A DNA stretch of 64,000 nt from Diorhabda sublineata (Eukaryota > Arthropoda > Insecta > Coleoptera > Chrysomelidae): contig NC_079476.1 of the NCBI RefSeq assembly GCF_026230105.1, positions 42,088,559 through 42,152,558 on the forward strand, read 5' to 3'. Of this stretch, positions 23,899 to 34,370 are shown one piece after another. Position 1 is the stretch's first letter. Each line of letters opens with the position of its first letter. Position numbers and translations under genes: made by a program. The notes under the pieces were generated by a model. That model had not been told where the DNA came from. It did no database searches and was given only the letters and a program-made list of their open reading frames with translations.

Positions 23899-25897
23899 AT
23901 GTACTTGTTTTGGTGTTTATTAATTTCGGTATTGGAGTTTACTATTCAGGTAAGAATATTGGATTAAAACAGAATTCCTACTAAATACTAGTACTACATC
24001 AGTATTTTACCGATCGATATATGCGTTAAAATACGAGGCATGTTTTTTAAGTAAGTACCGTTTTGGAATTAAAAAAAGAAGTGCAAAGATATCGCAATAA
24101 TTTTATTTTTACATGAAGGCCTGTACCTTAATCTACTTTTCTACATAATTTCCGTGAATATTGAAGCAGTTTTTCAATACCCTCCTCATAAAATTCTGCC
24201 GCCTGACTTATTAACCACTTGAAGACACTGACCGCCCAGATGTTTCTTCAAGTGTAGGAACAAATAGTAATCGTTGGGCGCCAGATCAGGGCTGTAGGGA
24301 AGATGATCTAGAGTTTCCCATCGAAAAGATTTGATGAGATCTTTGGTCCGATTGCTATGTGTAGCCATGTGGCTACATATAAACGGGCATTGTCATGTAG
24401 AAAAACGATACTTGCCACTTCTTTTGTTCTGGATTGCACGACGCAGATTGTTCAATGTCTTATAATAAGACGCTGCATTGATTGTCTCATTACGAGGCCG
24501 AAACTCCACTAGCAATATTCCTTTTCTATCCCAAAAAACTTGCTTAAACTTCACTTTTTTGGGTGATGATCACTCATAATGTTTTTTTCGTAAACTTCAC
24601 AGATCTCACGATGAATATCGATCAGTTTTACACCTTTAGCACTAAGAAATCGTATAACAGCCCGTACTTCACAGTCGGCGGGTATCACGATTGTCGGAGA
24701 CATCTTAAACACTCAGTAAACAACGTACACAATGAAGAATCAGACTGTAATGGCGTCAGTGCGTAGAAAAGAGATGTAGGAAACCAGCGCGCATGTGCGG
24801 AACGCCGACCTTGAGGTTGCGGCGGCGGTACAAAACGGTACTTACTTAAAAAATATGACTCGTAATACACATGTATCGAAAATCCAGATATTTTTTTTCG
24901 CTAATTTTTCTTAGTAAATTCAGTATTCGATAAAAAAGATTATTATAAACTGAATCAGTTTTGAAAATTTTATTTTTTATAGGAAAAAGTGAAAGTATCG
25001 GTTTATTATGAATCTCTATGTCCCGCTTCAAAGCAATTCATTTCAAGACAATTATATCCAGGATACCAACTTTTAGGTGACAATTCTCTTACAGTGGACT
25101 TGATTCCTTATGTAAACAGAGTTAAAGTAAGTTTCGAAATCTACAACACAATACAAATCGACACAAAGATCTAAACAATCTCGTTATTTTTGTTTAAGAA
25201 CGTCAACAAAAATAAAAACGGATACCGTCTTATTTGTCAACATGGTAAAGAAGAATGTTACGCTAACAAAGTTCACGCATGCGTCCTACATTTAAACGCA
25301 ACTCAAAAAGCGCAAATCAGTTTTATCGAATGTCATTTGCAAACCAGTGATCTACAAGATAAGGATGATATCAAAAAGGTATTAAATTCCTATTACAACT
25401 TTCCAATTCAACTATAAAGGTATCTTATTATTTTCTGAACAGTTGAACAAGTTCCTTTTCCGAAATAACACCTAGATAATCCTGGAATGTACCTTCAATA
25501 TCACCAGCTCATTTGGAAAAAAAGACGTACGACAAAGATGCTTATTGAGTTGAAGCATTTCCTAGATTTTCAGATGATATTTGGAATATGAATTAAATCG
25601 AACAATTTTGTCTTACCGAAAATATTTGAATGGATTGTTTTTTAGTGTTTACGTAGTAATAATTTGGCCTGGAGCGACATTAAAGACTGCTTAATAGATG
25701 AAGGAACTCAGTATTTAGTTGAATATCATAAACAAGCAAAAAGTTTGCGGCCGCCTCTGGAATATCTTCCCCATATTATATTTAATGATAAAACTGATAG
25801 AGATGAAGAACAAAACAGTAGAAGAGAATTCATCAAAATAGTTTGTTCAAAATTTAAAGATGAAAAACCAAATGGATGTCCCCAAGATTTTGAATAA
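23899..25897 (+). CDS. GILT-like lysosomal thiol reductase (four exons, 208 residues)
   Basis: Coding exons are 23,899-23,949, 24,983-25,126, 25,199-25,378 and 25,646-25,897. All junctions are GT-AG and phase 0. Exon 1 is a hydrophobic signal peptide (MYLFWCLLISVLEFTIQ). Exon 2 begins EKVKVSVYYESLCPASKQFI, holding the thioredoxin-like active site as CPAS. Exon 3 holds CQHGKEECYANKVHAC, an exact match to the GILT signature CQHGx2ECx2Nx4C, and a glycosylation site NAT. Exon 4 ends with a Cys-containing tail typical of the family. GILT enzymes reduce disulfides in endosomes and lysosomes; insect members are linked to immunity. Polyadenylation signals lie near 25,893 and 26,040. The second active-site position is Ser rather than Cys. 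Intron 1 holds a mariner element. Family identity is very secure. Confidence 0.93.
24034..24862 (-). mobile_element. Mariner element, internally deleted, inside GILT intron 1
   Basis: The ends at 24,034-24,068 and 24,828-24,862 are near-perfect inverted repeats starting CGAGGCATG/CGAGTCATA and sharing TTTTTTAAGTAAGTACCGTT. A TA duplication flanks both sides (24,032-24,033 and 24,863-24,864). On the minus strand the transposase N-terminus (MSPTIVIPADCEVRAVIRFL, from about 24,702) runs through a helix-turn-helix region and then jumps directly to a block like FWDRKGILLVEF. The C-terminal LPYSPDLAPNDYYLFLHLKK follows (24,310-24,240). At 829 bases it is far shorter than a full mariner of about 1.3 kb, and the region including the first catalytic Asp is missing. 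It is non-autonomous but the ends look recent. Confidence 0.93.
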
Positions 25898-25899
25898 AT

Positions 25900-26975
25900 A
25901 TGAAATTTGTTTTTACCGATGAAATAGACAAATAAGTTGAAGGAATTTTTCAGTAAAAATTTTTATTCTAATCATTCCATTATGCCGTTTTATTTGTATC
26001 AAATCGACTATGTTTTTGTAGATTCTATACTTATAAATGCAATAAAAAAAACTATCGACAGGAATATTTTGAAAGTACATATTAGTTCTAATATGAAACC
26101 TAATTACAACTGAAACAAAGTTTTAGCAATTAATAAAGAAATTAGATTTGTAGCGTATTTTTGTCCATTGATATTTTTATCAGCATCTACCATAACCATC
26201 ATCCACCAGATATATAAATAATTTTAAAATCATAAACGGAATCGATTTAGTTGGAAATAAAATAAAATATTCCAGAAAATTGAACAAATTCAAATAAAGC
26301 GCAAAAGGTTATCAATCAAACCACGATGTTACTTCCATTGATTTAGTTATAACGAATTTTAATTTTTTAATTAATATTTGCGAATATATCATTTCTCGTT
26401 TGACAGCAACATTATTTAGTTCTATTAGTCTTCAATTTATGTATTAGCTTTGCTCTATAAACATCCAAGACTATGTAATTTCACATTGTTAAGTATACAA
26501 CAAACATTTTTTTTTGTAAGATACATAAAACCGTAAGCATTTAATTTTGAAATTATGAAAATAAAGCGTCTTCTCAGAAAACGGTGTAATCATTACTATG
26601 TTAATAAATTTTTTACTACAATTTGATATACATGTATATATAAAAATTGATAATTGATATCAATATAAATATACGGTGAATCAACTATGACTCAATAAAA
26701 AAGTTGAAAATATCCCAGTAATAGTTCAGGAGCTCAGAATGAACATACCAATTATAAATGTCGATGGTAAATACAGGAGAGAGTTAAAAGAGGAAAATTG
26801 GATAGGAGTATAAATATAAGATGATGAAGCTCGTCAAAAATCGGCTGTTATACCAGAAATCACTTTGCGTAAACTGATAGTCATTTGACGTACATTGAAA
26901 TTGAGTTTACTTGGAAATTATTTCCATTTCCATACATTCAATATTGTAATATTTAGCTATCAAACAGTTTTGTAT
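25900..26975. other. AT-rich DNA downstream of the GILT-like gene
   Basis: It contains the likely 3' untranslated region and polyadenylation signal of the GILT-like gene (AATAAA near 26,040), then AT-rich sequence without coding features. Confidence 0.5.
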
Positions 26976-26984
26976 GTATGTATG

Positions 26985-27225
26985 TTTTGCGCAATTTGCT
27001 AATCGCTCAAAAAAAGCTCGTGTTGATTGGTGTAAAGAAATACTAAAAAAATTCAATCATAGCACTTTCAGACACCAATAAGATCAGAGTTCAACGATTT
27101 TTTACACATGAAAAAGCAATTGATGCATTCAAATTACATGTTTTACAGAAATGGGAAAAATATTTCGCCAATTGGTTCAAATGCATTGATCTTAATGCAA
27201 AATATTCTGAAAATCAATAAAGTCA
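26985..27225 (+). pseudogene. Mariner transposase fragment
   Basis: A plus-strand frame reads KKARVDWCKEILKKFNHS, as in mariner transposases just before the first catalytic Asp. After a gap it continues in another frame with KAIDAFKLHV and FANWFKCIDLN, which match the mariner C-terminus. The catalytic core between them is missing. The 66-codon ORF at 27,108 is a shifted reading of this remnant. No inverted repeats were identified. Confidence 0.7.
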
Positions 27226-27309
27226 TAATCCAATTACCTATAAATCATAGCCAAACTAGAGAAAATGACAAATCAGAAGAATGTGGATTCAACAAATGGA
27301 AACGATAAG

Positions 27310-28085
27310 AAAATGCTTTTATCTTTTCCTTATATAATATATTAAAAATTAGTATTTTCCTGTTTCTGAACACATTTGTTTCTAAGGCAAATATTTTAAA
27401 AACAAAAATGAAAATTTTACTGGAATTTCATTTATTTTAAAATTTGCTTGTCTAAGTTTTAGTTGCAGTTGAATATGAGCGATACAAAGTAATAAAAAAT
27501 AACCTTGTAAAATTATTATGTTTGTAATATTTATTCCTGGCCAAGCAACTTGTAGAAAAACTTTTAAAATATCGGTCGGAATTTTTTGGAAGCTCGAATC
27601 CGCACCTATAATTTATAAATTCGACCCCCTACATTTATCTCTATTATCGATCGAGCATTTTATTTTAATATTTATTTAATTACATATTATTTAGAGATAT
27701 TACTTTCCCCCTAATTTCTAACATTACTGCAGGTGTCGGATATAACTTCATGAATTTGCGAAATGTATTATTATTTTTGTGTGGTGCCAGCCTACAATAA
27801 TCGAATAATTGGATATTTCCTTTAATGTCGCCGAAAATTTTATCTACGGACTCGTCGTTTTGAAACGGAACCCCGTATTAGCATGGATAATAATCAATTT
27901 GGAATCTTGTAAGGGACAAACATCAACTATCCACTAAATTGTTAACGATCTAGATAATAATGAAAAGAAAAATGCGATTTTACATTTGATACGAGGAAAT
28001 ATAATATGTGATTGGTACTGATTACATTAAATTTTCGAAATGACAAACTCGTGGATGGTACTTAAAAACGAGGAAATCAATCCTA
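27310..28085. other. AT-rich intergenic DNA
   Basis: No coding feature or repeat with clear ends was seen. Confidence 0.5.
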
Positions 28086-28089
28086 AAGC

Positions 28090-28400
28090 GTAAAGTGTTC
28101 AATGAATGGGAGACCAAATGGTCAACGTCCACTCATAAATTCCGTAAAATGAAAAACTCAGTAAAAACAAAAAATGAAGTTTTTCTAACACGTTTCCGTC
28201 TAGGCCATACGCGACGGCCCTGCAGGTGCTAATTTGATGGGAAACCAGAACGAAAATGAAGCAACTGCAATTGCAAATTGATTCTAAACACATAATCGCA
28301 GAATGTCCATCTCTTAACTCGGAAAGATCATCAACAAATCTACCACTCGGAATAATACGGAAAATTTCAGGACCTAAATACTATATTATTTTCGCTAATA
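28090..28400 (+). mobile_element. LINE C-terminal fragment (after RNase H, with a CCHC-like tail)
   Basis: The plus-strand frames read EWETKWSTSTHKFRKMKNSV and then EVFLTRFRLGHTR. These are followed by a degraded Cys-rich block and AECPSLNSERSS. The words FLTRFRLGHTRLTH and ECP....R are typical of the end of ORF2 in I/R1/Jockey-type non-LTR retrotransposons. Frame shifts and the lack of upstream RT show this is a 5'-truncated, dead copy. Confidence 0.75.
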
Positions 28401-28574
28401 ACCAGTATACGGTTGATGCGATTTTTGTAATAAAAAAAATATATTTTCATTATAAACTCTACGATTTAAACAAAATATCGCTAAAACAAAAGGAATGTTA
28501 ATTTAAACCGAGCGAGACTGAAAGATGAATGAAAAACATTTCCGATAATATAACATTAATAAAATCCTTTATTT

Positions 28575-29049
28575 TTATTTATTTGTTTGTCTTTCGATAC
28601 ACGTCGCAGATAATGTCTTATTGATTTTGTTAACCAACTTCAATCTGTCAAAGATCATGCTAGCGCCTAATCTGCATCTAAGTCCGGCCAGCATCATAAT
28701 GGGCATCTTAAAGTGCTTATTGTTGAGAGGCGAACATTTTACCTGGCATATACATGTCACATGCCATCAACCGTTTATCTAAATGAAATCTTACAGCGTT
28801 TTTAATATGATAAATACCCCAAATATGGGGTCCTGCTTCTTTATGAATGAGACCATCATGTATTGTCTGAGGGATGCGGTTTCTGCCATATGTCAAAGTG
28901 AAGAGTGATCGGTCATCACCGAGACCTCCGGGTTGGATATTACAAAAAATGCGTTTGTTCGCTATACAGCGGCGGTACCGTACGGTTAATTTCATCCATT
29001 TAATTAACAGCTTATCAACCATTTTTTTATACATATATATGTCTTTCAA
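28575..29049 (-). other. Unrecognised coding-like stretch in two minus-strand frames
   Basis: A 110-codon frame (29,049-28,717) overlaps a 61-codon frame (28,760-28,575). The part reading from about KLTVRYRRC through GGLGDDRSLFTLTYG and on to RLMACDMYMPG is less AT-rich than its surroundings and looks like decayed coding sequence. The second frame would continue it after a one-frame shift. I recognise no family. It directly follows the LINE fragment, so it may be another transposon remnant or a retrocopy. Confidence 0.3.
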
Positions 29050-29059
29050 TAAAGTGTAC

Positions 29060-29425
29060 GTAGATAAGAAAAAAAAATTTCATTTTATAATTAGTATTTG
29101 TCTAAAGTTGATCTTGGTATTCATTTATTAATTGAAGGATCAATACAATAAAATCTTTATGTTTTCAAATAAATAATTGAGTTGTATTAATTAAAACAAG
29201 GTCATAGAACTAAACATATTTTCATAAGCATCATAATCATTCATAACCTAACCGAACTGAATTTAGCCTAACATAACCTAACTAACGAATTATTGCTTTT
29301 TCAGCTATTAAAGCGGAAAAACCAAGAAAAGCTGAAGCGGGCACTTACAATTGTTTACCCCACAGCCGCCAATTTGACGTAGATCAGCTGTTTTCTTAGA
29401 TTGCTCGATTATAAAAAATATTAAC

Positions 29426-29484
<59 letters not shown>

Positions 29485-32400
29485 ATTAGTATTAATAATA
29501 ATGTAATGTAATGTAATTCAAAATATTCCACATTTTCTTAAATATATCGATTATCCTATTATTGGTTCCGCCTCTGTGAATTAATAAAACAACAAAAATG
29601 GTTTGTTGTTTTTTATTTGGCGGCCTCGTCTCTCCCTCGGCATTCAATGCTGCCAACTATAACTTGGAATTGATCACCGTCATAAAGTGCATGGTGTATG
29701 ATTGATTCAAGAAATGATGGTGTTAGATATGTGCCTTTTTTATAATAAAAAACTCAACGGATATTTCAAACCCCTGCGGCTCTACGTCAAGTGGAATTCT
29801 GAATTGTCGTATAAAATTTTATCAATCAACTATTAAGATTATGTGACGTGTGATTATTTTATTAGCAAACTGAAGTGATATGAAACTCGCCAGATTAAAA
29901 AGTCGTCTTATTATCGAGAAAATCGTAATTTTATTATTATCCACAATCATATTTTATAATTACGAAATGGAACGAAAATAAATCATAACGACGTTTTTCT
30001 AGTTATTGTATGTTACCGATCACGAAGCAAAGGAGTCTTGACACGGAAATTACCGTTGCCGTGTTACTTTTTAATTGATAAGAAGATCTCGTCAAATTTT
30101 AACGTTTCAGATAAACTGCCCATCCTACTATCAGTGCGTCGTCGACTTCCAAATCGAAAGATGAAGAAGCGCGACCAGGTGAGATGCCTCGAGCTTGGAG
30201 CCGACCAACATGGATATGGTAATTGACTGGTAATTTAACTTTACCGCACCGTTGTGATCCTCTATTTTACCTCACCGCCCTGTAATATAAAAGCCGCAGA
30301 TTCTGACCACGACTATAAATTATACGCAGCTACTTTCAACGTATTTTTCTTGTGCTCTAATCATAACTGAGAGACGGAGTGAAAATAGGCGGTTTCGATG
30401 GTGTTTTGAATCAATAATATTCACACCAGGTCGATTACGGTATTTTACCTTATAAATTTTAATTATATTATCAACGAAGAATGGAAAAACAAAACCGTTC
30501 AAACCTTATATGAATATGAATATTTGTAATTATAGTCTATTATTTGCATCAAGACATCGATCACGTCACCAAAATAGTGAACGAAAAATAAATTTTTTCT
30601 ACGACCGTGCGTTTTAATCCACTTTCCCGCACGCGGTTTAGATTTCCCACTAGAGCGGGAAAGTAAAATTATGCAAATTTTCACCTCATTAGACAGGAGG
30701 TTATAACTATTGTTACTACAGGTAAATAAATATTTACGAAATAGTCCATCAAATAAAATTTAAACCTTTTCTAGCTTTTTGTAGCATTTTTAAGTTCGAG
30801 ACAACTGCAGTCGCTTGCGGGAAAGTATCACTTTCCTCACGTATTTTGAAAATAACTATTTCGGCCAAATTTCATTCAATTTTTAAACAAAATTTCATCT
30901 TTACACAAGAATTTTTCGTTGACTTTGAAATAAGTTTATGTTTCAGTGATTACTTCTGCATTTGACTGAAATTAATTTATTTTGACTATAGTTTTTTGGT
31001 ATTGGTAAAAAAATATTAGTTTTTTCTCCATATATCGCCATTTCTTTGTGATTTCTTACCTTCCAATAAGGATGTCGGGAATATCTCAAACCGCATCATA
31101 TTTTATGAATCTACTTCCATGACGAAAGTGAAAAATGACGCATCAAAAGTATGTAGCGTGTAATAAAAATGAAAGATCGCTACTTTAAATTTCTGTAAGA
31201 ACGACAACAAATTACGTTTCATAACGTTTTATAATTTACTTAAGTAAAGACCTTCAACTGTGTCTTCCACATTGTATTACTATAATTTAATTGTTCATGA
31301 GAATGTTGTACTTAACTACAAAATGTAAAAAATATTATACGAACTCAAATAAATGATTTGTAGCTTTTGTAAGAAGTTAGATTATTTTGTTTTTTTTTTT
31401 TAAAAAAATATGAGTGGCATGTTGAGAAAGTGAATTTTCTTCTTTGTGGTTTTAGAGTGATCCTCGTATATAATATTGTTATTAACCGAAAAAATAAATG
31501 CATAAATCTGTTAAAACCAATAATGTTTGAACATGTTGTTGCAATTAGTAATCTACAGTAGAATTTTGTTTATCGTTTTTAAACCATTAAAACAGTTAGT
31601 TATTAAAAGTCGTTTCAATATTTTTAAACAAAGTTTATCGGAACACGTGTGAAGTAACAACTAATATCGTTTAATAGTTCTTTTGATGTATATCAGGAGA
31701 GCTGCTCCAATGTCTTTAGATAACAGTTTTAAAAGCTGCGGATGTGGTTTAAAAGCAGCAGCCACTTCAAACAATCGCGGGACCAGACCGTTTTATCTCA
31801 CATGTAATAATTTTTGCTTTAATTGCCTTTCTATAGCTCACCTAAATGCTTTGAACATCGACATCTGGTTTGATACGTGTGTCTGCTTATTTGTCGTCTA
31901 TTACTATATTTAAAACGGTTATTTTAGAAAATATAAATCGTTATAAAACATTCGATATTGTTATTATTCTACGTAGAGTCGTTAACTTGTGACAGAACAC
32001 GTCCAGTTACAACTTTTTAGTACAGTTTCTATTTTTGCCGTGACATTTAAATAAACATAATTTCGTTTAATCTACAAACAACATATGACCAATTCCAGTT
32101 AAATTCAAACGCGGAGAAGATATAATTTTAAGAACAACTTCATAGATTTCAATTTACTTTGCACGAATATCTCTAATAAATTTGAAACTTAATGGTATCT
32201 TGGAAGGGTTACCGAAAAGCAATCTTCAAAACACGGATTACACGGTTTTGAAGAATCTTATCTATACTATTAACCTTTTTTTTTTAAAAAAAATATTTTT
32301 CGGGATCTTAAATCTTATTTTAAGAAGATCGATCACTGCCGATGTCTTTTGTATATTATATTTTTCTCTCCTCCTTGGTTCGATTTGAAACGTCTTTAAC

Positions 32401-33265
32401 CAGCAAAATGTTTAAGTACGAAATCAACTCCATTCACGGAGCTACAAAGTTCTTTGGGAAATATTTTATTTACATCAAACGACTATAATATTATAGACAA
32501 ATGAATTAGTCTACATAAAGAATGATAATAAATCAATAACCTCGACCCTTTTCAATCCGCTAACCATTAAAATGTTTATTGCTAGTTGGAATCCGCTGGT
32601 CTTGTGACAATATTGGAACATTTTTAATTTTTATGTATTGCCTTGTTTTATCCGAAGAAGTATTAAATCAAAAGTGGCGAAAGGAAAACTGAGCTGATTA
32701 TTATTGGTAAGGTATACCGGAAACTTAATAACTTAATTTTCTTTATTTTAAGTTGTTGGAGGTAAACAAAGTTAACAACCAGCCATAATGCATAACCGTC
32801 TATCCCTTGGGAAGTTCGAAGAGATATTCATGATGAGTGTATCGCGAGCTAGATAAAAGCTTGTTACTTTGTTAGATTGAATGGGCAATCGCCCTAGGGA
32901 CGACTTAATGATAGCAGGTACAACATATGTCGAGACGCTTCACATGCAATATTCGATATGGTAATAGTCTTAAGGGCCTTAATTGTTGTTGTAATATTGT
33001 TTCTCATTATATTTGATTACCTTCGTTGGTAATAGGCAGCCTACACGATTAAAAATTCAATATGTACGATGATAGTTTAAGTAAAATAGGTATCAATAAT
33101 ATTGCCCACGTTTTCATAACTTTATCAGCTTTTGATCATTCAAATGAAGATTATAATACTCATAAGAAGTTTTTGAAATAGGAAGAAGTATCTTGTAGAG
33201 GGATATTTGAAAAAGACAAATAACTTTCTAATTCCTTTAACAATATCCTATGTTTTTGCAATTCC
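29060..33265. other. Long gene-poor AT-rich stretch
   Basis: No supported gene. A pure (TA)n tract occupies about 29,429-29,481. CATAACCTAACC-like strings near 29,240-29,290 are dispersed and not telomeric arrays. A less AT-rich patch at about 30,030-30,310 includes a TATAAAAGCC string near 30,287. Three copies of a 10-base GCGGGAAAGT motif or its complement occur between 30,621 and 30,826. Confidence 0.45.
29429..29481. repeat. (TA)n microsatellite
   Basis: An uninterrupted alternating AT tract of about 50 bases. Confidence 0.95.
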
Positions 33266-33276
33266 GTCCGAGTCAG

Positions 33277-33322
33277 CGGTTTATGGTCGTTTCGATAACC
33301 AATTTATCGTCTTCAGAAACCG
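33277..33322 (-). ncRNA. Hammerhead-ribozyme-like motif, copy A
   Basis: On the minus strand, a 6-base helix I strand CGGTTT is followed directly by CTGAAGA, the CUGANGA core. Then comes a helix CGATAA/TTATCG closed by ATTGG, then AAAC, a short GACCAT segment and AAACCG, the perfect complement of the first strand. This is hammerhead order. The expected GUH before the second helix I strand is degraded to an AT-containing sequence, so this copy is probably inactive. No element body is seen around it. Confidence 0.45.
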
Positions 33323-33611
33323 AAGATAAACTGCTTAATTTATGTCTTAGCTTTTTTGTAAAGTCTGTATACTTCTAATTCAAGGATACTTTGTTTATTG
33401 ATATACAGATATTCAATTTCTAGATTTCTTTTTTGTAAACTCACGACCTCTATCTGCAACCACACCAACTTTAATAAAATGTGGGAAAACGCTTAATCTA
33501 CGGCATGATTTGAAAAACCAAAAATCAACACTTACCAATTTAATTATAATACCAAGTTTTACGTACCAGTTCTGTTCTGTTCACTGTGGAGTCATTACTT
33601 TTAAGTTGGTG

Positions 33612-33661
33612 ATATTCATGACATTTAGTTTTGATAACCAAGTTGTCACCTTCAGATATAT
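33612..33661 (-). ncRNA. Hammerhead-ribozyme-like motif, copy D
   Basis: On the minus strand: AATATAT, then CTGAAGG (one base off the CUGANGA core), GACAA/TTATC with a CTTGG loop, AAAAC in place of GAAAC, TAAAT, an intact GTC cleavage triplet and ATGAATAT. It lies 10 bases from copy B in the opposite orientation. The core substitutions suggest it is no longer active. Confidence 0.4.
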
Positions 33662-33670
33662 TTACCTTCA

Positions 33671-33718
33671 ATCTCTAAAGACGATAATTTGGTTATCGAA
33701 ACGCGTGTTCAGACGGTG
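33671..33718 (+). ncRNA. Hammerhead-ribozyme-like motif, copy B
   Basis: On the plus strand: CTAAAGA (core with one change), GATAA/TTATC helix with a TTTGG loop, GAAAC, GCGT, then GTT and CAGAC. The very short helix III (AC/GT around GCGT) matches the minimal form found in Penelope-like elements. The 5' strand of helix I is decayed. Copy D lies next to it in inverted orientation. Confidence 0.45.
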
Positions 33719-33724
33719 TAATCG

Positions 33725-34307
33725 TGAGGGTTGGTGGAGCGGTAGTGTAAACAGTGTGTTCAGAATAAGATATAAGTTTCTGAACTTTTTTTACCGACTC
33801 GAACAGAGCTTTGTTCATATTTAACATAGCTTGAAATTACAAAATTTTTATCAAAAGCAAAAAAAAGAGTACAAGGAAATTAACTGATTGCGTTACTGGT
33901 AATTGAAAACCAACAAACATTAATGGATGATAGAATTTTACTAGCATTTATTAGTGCAAGTTTCTAAAAAGTTTCAAATTTGATAATAAAAGAAGGTAAC
34001 CGAATAAGTTTACTCCTACAAATTCGGTTCAATAGTAGACAGTTGTAACAAACTTTGACGACAGTGAAATAATTAAAAATAAAATACTTGGTTTTGAAAC
34101 AAGTTAGTTAAGAATTTCACTTGTATTTTCAAAATTAATTCAGCATTGAATTGAATTGAAAGTTAGCTGAAAAGAAATTAAATTTTCTCCCTAGCTACTA
34201 AATTCTGTGTTTCATTTCCTCAGAAACCGCTACTAAATTTGTTTTGACATAAATTTAATAATGATATCAAGTTTTCTTAATCGAGTAATCATATATTATG
34301 TTGAATA

Positions 34308-34370
<63 letters not shown>

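Noticed and set aside
29240..29290. AACCTAA-like strings resembling the insect telomere repeat.
   Set aside because: They are irregular, few and not tandem. Such strings are dispersed throughout insect genomes.
31683..31913. 76-codon ORF with several Cys.
   Set aside because: No regular Cys spacing, signal peptide or splice support.
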